Shown: positions 1 to 7,366, counted from the stretch's first letter. The stretch is 24,789 nt of DNA from Thermoplasmata archaeon (GCA_021846695.1 JAJZWN010000016.1:1-24789), one strand, 5' to 3'. Notes: generated by a model not told the origin, from the letters alone. Translations and numbers: made by a program.

Positions 1-111
1 TTTGATATGGAATCACTGGACAATAGTATCAATGAAAGCACAATGGAATTTATAAAAGAGATGAAAAAATCAACAAACTTTATCCATATTATAAAAAAAG
101 ATATTGATTAA
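1..111 (+). CDS. C-terminal fragment of an unknown protein
   Basis: The frame is open from base 1 to a TAA at 109-111 and encodes 36 residues (FDMESLDNSINE...KKDID). The fragment is hydrophilic and lysine-rich with no motif I recognise. The gene begins outside the window, so function cannot be judged. It converges on the rubrerythrin-like gene, whose stop codon lies about 10 bp away, with a hairpin between them. Confidence 0.5.
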   Translation, partial: FDMESLDNSINESTMEFIKEMKKSTNFIHIIKKDID

Positions 112-134
112 TAAAAAATGCTTAAAAAGCATTT
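110..134 (-). terminator. Hairpin plus T-run between convergent genes
   Basis: AAATGCTT (116-123) and AAGCATTT (127-134) form a perfect 8-bp stem with a 3-nt loop. Read on the minus strand the stem is followed by a TTTTTTATT run, so it would act best as a terminator for the rubrerythrin-like gene, whose stop codon (122-124) lies inside it. Archaeal termination depends mainly on T-runs, so the role of the hairpin is inferred. Confidence 0.4.
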
Positions 135-679
135 CTTGTTCTTTTCAAAGTTTCAGCTATGCCTTTTTCCTGCTCGGAGAATGCACATAACATTGCTTCA
201 ATGTCATCATGCCCTTCAGCCTTTGCAGCGTTGGCAACGTTTGTATATTCTGATACATGCTGTTCAGTTTCTTCCTTTGCCATGTCGGATATTATTTTCT
301 TCATTCCGGCTCTGTTAAGGGTTTCAGCTATGCCTTTTTCCTGCTCGGAGAATGCACATAACATTGCTTCAATGTCATCATGCCCTTCAGCCTTTGCAGC
401 GTTGGCAACGTTTGTATATTCTGATACATGCTGTTCAGTTTCTTCCTTTGCCATGTCGTTTACCAGACCTTTGAGCCCTTCATATTTTACAAGTGTAGCG
501 AATATTGCATTGAAATGCCCCAGTTCTACATTGGCTTTGTCTTTCAATTCTCTGGCTGTTTCCAGATCACCTATTTTTTCAAAGTAGTTCGATGCGGCAT
601 TCAGTCTCATATGGTCCTCTGCGTTGGCTGTTAAAAGTTCTTTTAACCCGGCCTCTGTATTTTTTCCTAACACTGACAT
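122..679 (-). CDS. Rubrerythrin-like ferritin-fold protein with duplicated C-terminal half
   Basis: The 185-residue protein resembles the rubrerythrin four-helix bundle. The first half has a helix ending in ELGHF (E52, H55, an ExxH pair). The second half has EETEQHVSEY, then AEGHDDIEAML, then a helix with EQEKGIAETL. Rubrerythrins use such Glu and His residues to hold two irons and reduce peroxide. The segment at residues 74-120 recurs without change at 131-177, so the protein has one and a half bundles. The last expected His of the family E-x-x-H motif is Ile in both copies (EKGI), so full diiron activity is doubtful. No rubredoxin-type Cys4 site is visible. The start is the ATG at 679; a TTG three codons earlier is open, but a TATA element at 705-713 lies about 30 nt before the ATG, as for a leaderless mRNA. 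Confidence 0.75.
   Translation of the reverse strand: MSVLGKNTEAGLKELLTANAEDHMRLNAASNYFEKIGDLETARELKDKANVELGHFNAIFATLVKYEGLKGLVNDMAKEETEQHVSEYTNVANAAKAEGHDDIEAMLCAFSEQEKGIAETLNRAGMKKIISDMAKEETEQHVSEYTNVANAAKAEGHDDIEAMLCAFSEQEKGIAETLKRTRNAF
150..287. repeat. Exact 138-bp direct repeat, copy encoding the C-terminal segment
   Basis: This stretch is identical, base for base by eye, to 321-458. The two copies are 171 bp apart (57 codons), so the reading frame is kept. Both lie inside the rubrerythrin-like gene. Identity ends abruptly at both edges. Confidence 0.95.
321..458. repeat. Exact 138-bp direct repeat, copy encoding the middle segment
   Basis: Second copy of the unit at 150-287, separated from it by a 33-bp spacer (288-320). 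The spacer encodes a peptide (GMKKIIS) that still resembles the residues before this copy (GLKGLVN), although the DNA there is dissimilar. Confidence 0.95.
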
Positions 680-1134
680 ATTTATCAATTATAACAATAA
701 TTAAATGTATAAATACTTATCTTTCATCCATATGAATAATTTTTAATGATAAAAGATACAGAATTTCCATAAATGCAGCAGGGAATTTTATTCCATACTT
801 CCCCTTTTTATTGAGGTATACCCCCATTAACCGGTGTTTCGGTAAATCTAGAACGTAGAGCAATTGTATTATATAATTGCCAGTAGAATCAGGGTACATT
901 CTATACCTGTAGCCTTTTATAGGAGACTTTAGAAAACATCTACTGTAATGTGTTGTATTTACTTTCTAAACTTTCTGAATTGCAATATCTTTTTTCCACT
1001 GCTGTATACCGTATCTTGAATGTAATTGTTGCCCGGTATTCATCTAACCCGTATAGATAAATTTTCAGCTACCTATTATTTACATATGGCCAATTTAAAT
1101 TAGTTTTAAATGCAACCATGAAATACATATAACT
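680..1134. other. Gene-poor gap of about 455 bp
   Basis: It holds the promoters of its two neighbours, the minus-strand element at 705-713 and a plus-strand TTTTAAATGC near 1104-1113. A minus-strand frame is open from about 965 to 717; its ATG at 899 would give 60 residues (MYPDSTGNYII...). I do not recognise that peptide and see no convincing promoter, so I do not call it a gene. A near-palindrome GCAATT...AATTGC lies at 860-880. Confidence 0.6.
705..713 (-). promoter_or_regulatory. TATA element of the rubrerythrin-like gene
   Basis: On the minus strand TTTATACAT is centred about 30 nt before the ATG at 679. This spacing fits a leaderless transcript and supports ATG over the upstream TTG. 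Confidence 0.5.
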
Positions 1135-1680
1135 ATGATAATAATTTCTACTCTAGGCAAAATGCACGAAAATACCATTGGATATGGATATGAAGACCTG
1201 ATCACATATCTGGGTGAACTGAAAGTAAAAAATCTAATAATTACATACACATCCCGGCATAATTATAATATGAAACAGGATGAATTCAGGGAAATAAAAT
1301 TGCTTGAAAATTCATTCAATGTTTTTTTCCCGGAAATTGATTATGATAAATATAATGAATTATTAACCAGGTATTCCTTAGAGACCCATAATGCGGAAGA
1401 GGTTACAAAGAAAAACATTGTAGACATAATAGAAACGGTCATTAATTCTTATTTGAAAGGGTACTGGAAGAGTCCTGAAACCGTTAATTCAGAAGTTACC
1501 GATAGTATCTATAGGGTGAAAAATAAATTTATCCAGTCAGTAAATCCAGAATATATTGAAAAATACTGGTTACCATTCCATACGGATGTTTACAATTATA
1601 TTGAAAAAAACAAAAGTAATTATGATGCTGTTATTTCAGATGTGGAAAGCGCATTTTTTTATAAAGAGGAAAAATTATAA
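1135..1680 (+). CDS. Conserved-looking protein of unknown function
   Basis: The 181-residue soluble protein starts MIIISTLGKMHE, a beta strand leading into a loop with His, followed by a second predicted strand (KNLIITYTSRH). The remainder is helical and charged, with aromatic residues around YLKGYWKSPE. The N-terminus loosely recalls the LGTxH opening of TraB/DUF5694-type proteins, but this is only an impression and I make no functional call. A TATA-like TTTTAAATGC about 27 nt before the ATG argues that the frame is expressed, probably leaderless. It converges on the ribbon-helix-helix gene. No signal peptide or membrane segment is seen. Confidence 0.7.
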   Translation: MIIISTLGKMHENTIGYGYEDLITYLGELKVKNLIITYTSRHNYNMKQDEFREIKLLENSFNVFFPEIDYDKYNELLTRYSLETHNAEEVTKKNIVDIIETVINSYLKGYWKSPETVNSEVTDSIYRVKNKFIQSVNPEYIEKYWLPFHTDVYNYIEKNKSNYDAVISDVESAFFYKEEKL

Positions 1681-1697
1681 GATAGGAAACAAAAAAA

Positions 1698-2168
1698 TTA
1701 TTGTACTATCTTATCTATAAAATTACCCTTCAGGAGAATCTTGGCTTTGCTGAGCCCCTTGGGAATTGTAACGGTTTTTACCATTATAATAGCATTGACG
1801 TATTTATCAAATGTTTCGTTGTCAATATCTTTAAAGGTAAGGCTTTCTATGTTTTTGAATATAATTTTTCGTCCTATTTCTTTAAGGTCATTTCCCGTGA
1901 TTTCAAGTTCTTTTATGTTCTCTATAAACTGGGATGATCCTTCTTTCATTCCTTTCATAAAGCCATCTGATAAATGCTTTGCATTTTCAACAGTGCCCAT
2001 AAACGATTTATATGCGTCATCGGTTACCTGCCCTATTGTTTTTCCAGTATCATTGGATATTTTCTGGATTCTTCTGTACAGGTCTGCACTAACACCCTTA
2101 ATTGATATGGTTTTCCTTACGACATTCTCATCTTCTGTTGTTTCAGTTTCTTTATTTTCTTCTGCCAT
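1698..2168 (-). CDS. Ribbon-helix-helix protein with repeat-like C-terminal domain
   Basis: This 156-residue protein has three parts. Residues 1-17 are acidic and probably disordered. Residues 18-57 (RKTISIKGVSADLYRRIQKI, then a helix beginning TGKTIGQVTDDAY) fit a ribbon-helix-helix DNA-binding fold: one strand, two helices, with a polar turn between. Residues 80-156 alternate short strands and turns in a spacing that recalls leucine-rich or beta-solenoid repeats (IKELEITGNDL, IESLTFKDIDN, VKTVTIPKGLS, AKILLKGNFI). RHH dimers usually repress promoters, often their own; no target is identified here. The ATG at 2168 lies about 26 nt from a TATA element (2189-2199). A DNA-binding role is inferred from the N-terminal domain only. 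Confidence 0.75.
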   Translation of the reverse strand: MAEENKETETTEDENVVRKTISIKGVSADLYRRIQKISNDTGKTIGQVTDDAYKSFMGTVENAKHLSDGFMKGMKEGSSQFIENIKELEITGNDLKEIGRKIIFKNIESLTFKDIDNETFDKYVNAIIMVKTVTIPKGLSKAKILLKGNFIDKIVQ

Positions 2169-2188
2169 AATTATATATTGTAATCTAG

Positions 2189-2199
2189 TATATAAGGAT
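2189..2199 (-). promoter_or_regulatory. TATA element of the RHH gene
   Basis: Minus-strand CTTATATACT is centred about 26 nt before the ATG at 2168, consistent with a leaderless mRNA. Confidence 0.45.
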
Positions 2200-2217
2200 T
2201 ACCGGTTTACCGGATTT

Positions 2218-2505
2218 CTATAATTTCTGAACAATATCCATAATGCTATCGCCTGGCTTTATTCCCAGTTCCTTGGCCTTATCAGTGCATGCATTTACTG
2301 AAGTATTTAAAACGTCATTTATGTCGTTTACACCGGATACACGGACAGCAACATCTCCCAGAGAATTGGCTGCATCTATGTTAAGATACCCGCACATTAT
2401 GTATCCGTTTTCACCCTTTACAATTATAAGTGGTGCCTTTTTGCCGATCTTTTCATTTATATACTGGTATTTTCTGCCTTTTATTTCAATCTCCTGATTT
2501 ATCAT
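2218..2505 (-). CDS. DUF1805 (YunC-like) family protein
   Basis: The 95-residue protein matches the small DUF1805 family. It contains the core GYLNIDAANSLGDVAVRVSGV followed by ELGIKPGDSIMDIVQ, close to the consensus I recall (GYLNxxAAxxLGDAAAxVxGV...ELGIKPG). The family has a structure but no known activity. Length is normal for it. It is divergent from RNase Z, with 61 bp between start codons holding two promoters. Its own TATA-like ATTAATTATAC lies near 2527-2537, about 26 nt before the ATG. Confidence 0.8.
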   Translation of the reverse strand: MINQEIEIKGRKYQYINEKIGKKAPLIIVKGENGYIMCGYLNIDAANSLGDVAVRVSGVNDINDVLNTSVNACTDKAKELGIKPGDSIMDIVQKL

Positions 2506-2566
2506 AACGTTAAATGCCTATTCTGTATAATTAATTTATCAAAAATAATATATTATCCGGTAATAC

Positions 2567-3505
2567 ATGAATATGGCTTCAAATATTAGAATAACCTTCC
2601 TCGGTACCGGAGGGTCAATGCCAAAACCGGGGAGGAGTTTGCCGGCAGTTGCTATTCAGGTTGATGATATCCTGAATCTGTTCGACTGTGGAGAGGGCAC
2701 ACAGAAACAATTTATGAAGAGCGGGGTTTCCTTCATGTCCCTTTCAAACATATTTATATCACATTTTCACGCTGACCATTTTCTTGGATTGCCGGGGCTT
2801 CTAAACTCTCTTTCATTCATGGGCAGGACAGAAGACCTAAATATATTCGGGCCGGTTGGTGCTGTCAACTTTATACGCAATGCTATAACCCTTGGCTATG
2901 GAAGAATTAGCTATAATATAAATGTGGTTGAGGTTATTCCTGGCACTTCCTATAATCTCGGCAAATTTACTATCAGGACACTGGCTAATAACCATACAGT
3001 CCCATCTATTTCATATTCACTGGAAGAAAAAGACCTGACAAAAATCGATAGAAAAAAAGTTGATGAAATTGGATTTCCAGTATACAGGCTTGAAGAGTTG
3101 AGAAAAAATGGAAAGGTTGAATTAAATGGAAAAGAGTACCTGTTAAATGATGTGGCAATGGGGATAAAGAAGGGCAGGAAGATTGTATATACCGGAGATA
3201 CCAGGCCAGTTCCGGAAATGCCGGAGTTTGCTAAAAATGCGGATGTACTCATACATGATACCACCATGGATTCTTCCATGGAGCCAATGGTGAATGAATA
3301 TGGCCATTCATCTGCAAGGCAGGCTGCCGAGAGTGCCCTGAAAGGCGGTGTTAAGAAATTATTTCTCTTTCACTATAGTTCCAGGTACAACGACCTTGAT
3401 ATACTTTTAAAAGATGCAAAGAAGGTCTTTCCGGAATCCTATCTGAGTCATGAACTGGAACAGTATGATATAGAAAAAAATGACAGGTTAATTAGCATAT
3501 CCTAG
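2567..3505 (+). CDS. rnz: Ribonuclease Z (tRNA 3' processing endonuclease)
   Basis: RNase Z removes 3' trailers from pre-tRNAs. That step is needed here because the tRNA genes in this window do not encode CCA. The 312-residue length is typical of the short form. The metallo-beta-lactamase signature SHFHADH (H66, H68, D70, H71) binds the two zincs. Further ligands fit NNHTV (H143), TGDTRP (D211) and LFHYSSRY (H269). The N-terminal FLGTGGSMPKPGRSLP and the long middle segment match tRNase Z proteins and not other hydrolases of the fold. Two in-frame ATGs (2567, 2573) are possible; a TATA-like stretch at about 2545-2553 suits either. It ends 5 bp from the convergent apgM gene. Confidence 0.93.
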   Translation: MNMASNIRITFLGTGGSMPKPGRSLPAVAIQVDDILNLFDCGEGTQKQFMKSGVSFMSLSNIFISHFHADHFLGLPGLLNSLSFMGRTEDLNIFGPVGAVNFIRNAITLGYGRISYNINVVEVIPGTSYNLGKFTIRTLANNHTVPSISYSLEEKDLTKIDRKKVDEIGFPVYRLEELRKNGKVELNGKEYLLNDVAMGIKKGRKIVYTGDTRPVPEMPEFAKNADVLIHDTTMDSSMEPMVNEYGHSSARQAAESALKGGVKKLFLFHYSSRYNDLDILLKDAKKVFPESYLSHELEQYDIEKNDRLISIS

Positions 3506-3510
3506 AAATC

Positions 3511-4719
3511 CTATGCGCCATACTTTTCTGACCTGTCTGAATATGATAGTATTATAGGCATTATATCTCCACTGGTTATTTTGTAATAGCCATCTGAAAC
3601 GCTTAGCTCATCAAAGGTTCTTACGTTGTCATTGATAATTCCATCGGTGGCAAACATTATAGGTACAGGGTCGCCTGTATGGTCGCCGAAGGAGCATGGG
3701 GTGGAATGATCTCCGGTCACAACGATCAGCGTATCCTGCAACAGTTTAAGCAAAGGAGCTATCACAGAATCAACGCTTTCTATCACCTGCTTCTTGAGCC
3801 ATGGTTTCCTGTCATGCCCGGCTATGTCCGTTCCCTTGAAGTTAATAAGTATAAAATCATATTTTTCCAGAGATTTAATAGCAGAAGAGATGATATTTTC
3901 ATAGTTTGTGTCGACCCTCCCGTTCATTCCCTCAACACTTAATACATCAAAACCTGCAAGCCCCGCAATTCCCCTGATCAATGGAGTCCCGGAGATACAT
4001 GCAGCTTTCATGCCATATTTTTCGTGGAACGATGGTATAGCCGGCATTTTTCCAACTCCCCTGAGCATAATTTCATTTGCAGGCAGTTTGCCTTCGGATA
4101 TTAATTTCCGGTTTAATGGATGGCTAGCAAGTATTTTTCTTGACCTTTCCAGAAATTTATTTATTACTGCCGATGTAAAATTAGCTTCCGGTGCGAGCGG
4201 TTCTGTATCCATTGGTGAAGAATCTACTGAATGGGGATCGGTTTCTGAAACTTTATCGGAGAGGTTCGGGCCCCTCATAACTACTGCTGCCCTGTGCTCA
4301 ACCCCGGATTTTACGATGAATTTTACCCCATCTATTTCTGTTTCAAGTGCGCTGGAAAGTTCTGCAGTGTTCTGTATTCTTCCTGCACGCCTGTCAACAA
4401 TTTTTCCATCTATAATTGATGCATAATTTGCCCTGAATGCTATATCCCCAGGTTTCAATTCCAATCCAACACCAAGAGCTTCAAATGGCCCACGGCCAGT
4501 GTAATATTTATGGGGGTCATATCCCAGAATTGAGAGGTGGGAAGTATCCGAACCAGCCCTTATGCCTGATGCTACAGGAGACATCAACCCGGTAGTTCCA
4601 TGTGAAGATAAATAGTTTAAATTTGGCCTGTTAGCCGCCTGAAGTGCTGTCAGGCCATCCAGTTCCTTATTGGGTCGGTCTCCTAACCCATCCATTATTA
4701 TGAGAATAATTTTTTTCAT
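3511..4719 (-). CDS. apgM: 2,3-bisphosphoglycerate-independent phosphoglycerate mutase, archaeal type
   Basis: This enzyme interconverts 3- and 2-phosphoglycerate in glycolysis and gluconeogenesis in the cytosol, through a phosphoserine intermediate and two metal ions. The 402 residues open with IILIIMDGLGDRP (metal ligand D10). AGSDTSHLSILGYDP follows at 55-69, with S57 the likely nucleophile. GPFEALGVGLEL is a family hallmark. The C-terminal metal-binding parts are GTDIAGHD and VTGDHSTP. This is the short alkaline-phosphatase-superfamily ApgM, not the longer bacterial GpmI. It is the last gene of a minus-strand cluster, 22 bp after the 2H phosphoesterase, and has its own TATA-like TTTAAAAGG about 25 nt before the ATG, so separate transcription is possible. 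Confidence 0.95.
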   Translation of the reverse strand: MKKIILIIMDGLGDRPNKELDGLTALQAANRPNLNYLSSHGTTGLMSPVASGIRAGSDTSHLSILGYDPHKYYTGRGPFEALGVGLELKPGDIAFRANYASIIDGKIVDRRAGRIQNTAELSSALETEIDGVKFIVKSGVEHRAAVVMRGPNLSDKVSETDPHSVDSSPMDTEPLAPEANFTSAVINKFLERSRKILASHPLNRKLISEGKLPANEIMLRGVGKMPAIPSFHEKYGMKAACISGTPLIRGIAGLAGFDVLSVEGMNGRVDTNYENIISSAIKSLEKYDFILINFKGTDIAGHDRKPWLKKQVIESVDSVIAPLLKLLQDTLIVVTGDHSTPCSFGDHTGDPVPIMFATDGIINDNVRTFDELSVSDGYYKITSGDIMPIILSYSDRSEKYGA

Positions 4720-4741
4720 AGGTTGTTATTGTAAATTCCTT

Positions 4742-5281
4742 TTAAATTTTGTGGAAATCAATGTGCTCAAAATGCCACCGGGAATATTCTGATGAACGCT
4801 TTCCAAGAATCAAATAGGTGGATAAAAATTTACAGTCAATTTTTAAGTTTTCACAGAATTTTACTATTTCATTAAGATTATTTTCGTTTACATTTTTTCT
4901 GATAAGTGTAATGTGGGGAATGAATTTCCCGGCTTCTGTGGTATTATCCCCCAGTGCTTTTATAAGTCCTTCATGGAATTCATACATTTCCGGGGATGGT
5001 ATTACATTTAAAAAAACAATATAGGAAATTTTTCCCTTCCTGACCTTTTCGAAATAACCAACTTCCCCCATCTCATATGTAAATGGTGCTGTTTTTCCAC
5101 AAAGTGTTATTATGGGGTTTACATCAAGAAATCTGGAGTTTCTTAGATATGCCATTGTTATATGTACACCCTTGTTGCTCAGTGACCCTGTATAGCCATA
5201 TAATTTCTCCAGGCGCTTTTTCTTTGCTGTAATTTTACGCCTCGCACTCAAAGATGGCTTAAGTATAAGTGTATACTGCAT
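4742..5281 (-). CDS. 2H phosphoesterase (2'-5' RNA ligase / cyclic phosphodiesterase family)
   Basis: The 179-residue protein carries two HxT signatures, HITMAY (H40, T42) and HITLIR (H123, T125), about 80 residues apart. That is the arrangement of the 2H superfamily, whose members open cyclic phosphates on RNA ends or nucleotides. In archaea the relatives are often annotated as ThpR-like RNA 2',3'-cyclic phosphodiesterases, but this one is divergent and its substrate is unknown. The frame could start 23 codons earlier, inside the FAH-family gene. I place the start at the ATG at 5281, one base after that gene's stop codon, where MQYTLILKPS gives a normal first beta strand. This tight junction implies co-transcription with the upstream gene. 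Confidence 0.8.
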   Translation of the reverse strand: MQYTLILKPSLSARRKITAKKKRLEKLYGYTGSLSNKGVHITMAYLRNSRFLDVNPIITLCGKTAPFTYEMGEVGYFEKVRKGKISYIVFLNVIPSPEMYEFHEGLIKALGDNTTEAGKFIPHITLIRKNVNENNLNEIVKFCENLKIDCKFLSTYLILGKRSSEYSRWHFEHIDFHKI

Positions 5282-5282
5282 C

Positions 5283-6107
5283 TTATTCAAATGTAGTTTC
5301 CAGTTTCCCCAATCCAGTAATCTGAACTTCCACCTTATCGCCCTTTCCAAGCCATTTTTGGTTAGATTCAGGCATTCCCATTATTACTCCGGCCGGTGTT
5401 CCCGTAGAAATGCAGTCTCCTGGTCTCAGGGTCATAAATTGTGAAATATAGCTTATCAGCTTATTTACAGGGAATATCATAAGCCCTGTATTTGAATCCT
5501 GCCTCAACTCACCGTTTACTCTTGTTTGAATTGTTAAGTTCTGCGGGTCGTTTATTTCTCCTATTGAAATATATGGCCCATTGGGATAAAAATTATCAAA
5601 GCTCTTGCCAAGGAAGAACTGCGTTGTTTTGTACTGCATTAGCCGTGAACTGACATCGTTGCCTATGAAATAACCCAGCACATAGTTAAGGGCATTTGCT
5701 TCCCCAACATTCCTGGCTGTTTTTCCGATCATTACGCAGAGTTCTCCCTCATAATCCACATGCATTCCATTCCCTGTTTGAACAATAGAATGATTTCCGG
5801 TAAATGCATTATTTGCTTTTGAGAATACCACTGGCGTTTCAGGTATTTTCCCTCCAGCGTGCTCCGATACATGGCTTTTATAGTTAAGGCCAATGCATAA
5901 CAGACTTGATTTCTGATCAATAATAGAATTATATGAAAATGTATAATCTTGAAACCTGTTTATATCTTTTAATTTTGCAAAATCATCATGTGAAAGTTCG
6001 GCAACTGATGTTGCCTTTATGCCATAATCATCCAGAAGTGCTAACTTTCCTTCTCTGTACAGTGCAAGATGGTTTTTATTATCTATAGTTACGGACGCTA
6101 TTTTCAT
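5283..6107 (-). CDS. Fumarylacetoacetate hydrolase (FAH) family enzyme
   Basis: FAH-family enzymes cleave, decarboxylate or dehydrate beta-keto or 2-oxo acids with a divalent metal. The 274-residue protein has a short N-terminal domain and then the catalytic domain. Visible there are GLNYKSHVSEHAG, PVVFSKANNAFTG, the metal site VDYEGEL (E120, E122) with D151 in GNDVSSR, GKSFDNFYPNGP and GDCISTGTPAGV. The pattern is closest to the FAHD1 / acylpyruvase / 2-hydroxyhepta-2,4-diene-1,7-dioate isomerase group. Archaeal relatives also include 2-keto-3-deoxy-arabinonate dehydratases, so the substrate is left open. A TATA-like TTTTTATATAA at about 6125-6134 lies near the 3' end of ahcY, so it may have its own leaderless promoter. 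Confidence 0.88.
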   Translation of the reverse strand: MKIASVTIDNKNHLALYREGKLALLDDYGIKATSVAELSHDDFAKLKDINRFQDYTFSYNSIIDQKSSLLCIGLNYKSHVSEHAGGKIPETPVVFSKANNAFTGNHSIVQTGNGMHVDYEGELCVMIGKTARNVGEANALNYVLGYFIGNDVSSRLMQYKTTQFFLGKSFDNFYPNGPYISIGEINDPQNLTIQTRVNGELRQDSNTGLMIFPVNKLISYISQFMTLRPGDCISTGTPAGVIMGMPESNQKWLGKGDKVEVQITGLGKLETTFE

Positions 6108-6136
6108 GTTTATTGATAAGTAAATTATATAAAAAT

Positions 6137-7366
6137 TTATGTGCCTTCCTGGTAGCTGTCCAGGTATTTTAGCTGCTCCTCTGTGTATGTATCTATTTTA
6201 AAATTAAGTGATTCCAGTGCTATTTTTGCAACCTCTGTATCTATTTCCGCCGGCACAGGATAAACTTTGTTTGATAGTTTTCCCTTATTTTTCACAATAT
6301 ATTCAGCTGTCAGAGCCTGAAGTGCAAAGCTTAAATCCATAATTTCAACTGGATGCCCCTGCCCTGCTGCAAGGTTAAGCAATCTTCCATCAGATATTAA
6401 ATTCACTGTATTGCCATTTTCAAGTTTATATTCTGTAACAAGATTTCTCACAGGTGTTTTTCCTATATTTTTCTTTTCAAGTGAGGAGTAATCTATTTCA
6501 TTGTTAAAATGCCCTACATTTCCCATTATTATGCCTTTCTTTGCAACCAGCATATCATCATAGCTCACCACATTTTTCATGCCCGTAGCTGTGAATATGA
6601 GATCACAGTATCTTATAGCGCTGTTCATTGTATCTACTGTAAATCCATCCATAACAGCTTCAATTGCTTTCACAGGGTCCACTTCTGTTACAGTAACCCT
6701 CGCACCCATGCCCTTTAACCTCATGGCTACTCCCTTGCCTACATACCCATATCCGGCTACAAGTGCATTTTTTCCAGCTATGAGGATATTTGTTGCATTC
6801 ATAAATCCATCCAGTGCACTCTGCCCCGAACCGTATCTGTTGTCGAAAAAGTGTTTCATCTGCGCATCATTGACGTCAAACATCGGGAATTTCAAAGCCC
6901 CTGCTTTTTCCATAGCCTTAAGCCTTACCACACCGGTAGTTGTCTCTTCATTGCCACCAATCACTTTTTTTACCAGTTCCGGTTTTGAGGCAACAAGGTT
7001 TGTAAGGTCTCCACCATCATCTATGATAATATCAGGTGCAGCTTCAATAGTTTTATTAATATTTTCATAGTATTCTTTTTCAGATTCTCCCTTTTTAGCA
7101 TAAACCATATAATTATAATCTTTGCTTAATGATTGGACAACACTGTCATCTGAACTGAGGGGATTGCATGAGGCTAAACGGACTTCAGCACCACCTTCTG
7201 TAAGCAAAAGTGCAAATATCCCTGTTTTCGCTTCCACATGCAGTGCCATCGCAATTTTTATTCCCTTGAATGGTTTTTCCTTAAGAAATCTTTCACGTAT
7301 ATTAGCACAAACTGGCATATGGTCTCTTGCCCACTTTAACCTTAAAAATCCATTATTATCTGTCAT
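6137..7366 (-). CDS. ahcY: Adenosylhomocysteinase (S-adenosylhomocysteine hydrolase)
   Basis: The enzyme hydrolyses S-adenosylhomocysteine, the product inhibitor of methyltransferases such as the TrmI in this window, using bound NAD. The 409 residues are normal for archaeal members. Substrate-binding parts include ALHVEAKTG (H43), IIIDDGGDLT (around 114-122) and NEETTTGVVRL (139-149). FPMFDVNDA (160-168) has the catalytic Lys and Asp. The NAD fold shows AGYGYVGKG (204-212) and, near the C-terminus, GHPVEIMDLSFALQ. Some archaeal homologues prefer S-inosylhomocysteine, which sequence alone cannot exclude. It heads a four-gene minus-strand cluster. A TATA-like stretch lies at about 7375-7390. 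Confidence 0.95.
   Translation of the reverse strand: MTDNNGFLRLKWARDHMPVCANIRERFLKEKPFKGIKIAMALHVEAKTGIFALLLTEGGAEVRLASCNPLSSDDSVVQSLSKDYNYMVYAKKGESEKEYYENINKTIEAAPDIIIDDGGDLTNLVASKPELVKKVIGGNEETTTGVVRLKAMEKAGALKFPMFDVNDAQMKHFFDNRYGSGQSALDGFMNATNILIAGKNALVAGYGYVGKGVAMRLKGMGARVTVTEVDPVKAIEAVMDGFTVDTMNSAIRYCDLIFTATGMKNVVSYDDMLVAKKGIIMGNVGHFNNEIDYSSLEKKNIGKTPVRNLVTEYKLENGNTVNLISDGRLLNLAAGQGHPVEIMDLSFALQALTAEYIVKNKGKLSNKVYPVPAEIDTEVAKIALESLNFKIDTYTEEQLKYLDSYQEGT

Noticed and set aside
150..458. Repeats at 150-458 considered as a CRISPR or IS terminal repeats
   Set aside because: Only two copies of 138 bp, in frame within one gene, with no spacer series, no inverted ends and no transposase.
159..587. 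Plus-strand frame of 142 codons opposite the rubrerythrin-like gene
   Set aside because: It also shows the internal repeat because it reads the same DNA, but it is Ser/Cys/Phe-rich with no family features, while the minus strand gives a clear helical protein with its own promoter.
717..899. Minus-strand frame of 60 codons in the gap after the rubrerythrin-like gene
   Set aside because: No recognised family, no TATA element at the right distance and an open frame extending upstream of its ATG; kept only as a note in the gap entry.
3908..4426. Plus-strand frame of 172 codons inside apgM
   Set aside because: Opposite strand of a well-conserved enzyme; the translation lacks domain features.
5282..5350. 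Longer N-terminus of the 2H phosphoesterase reaching into the FAH-family gene
   Set aside because: The added 23 residues overlap conserved FAH coding sequence in another frame, and family members start near the internal ATG at 5281.
6579..7070. Plus-strand frame of 163 codons inside ahcY
   Set aside because: Antisense shadow of SAH hydrolase; low-complexity hydrophobic translation without a promoter.
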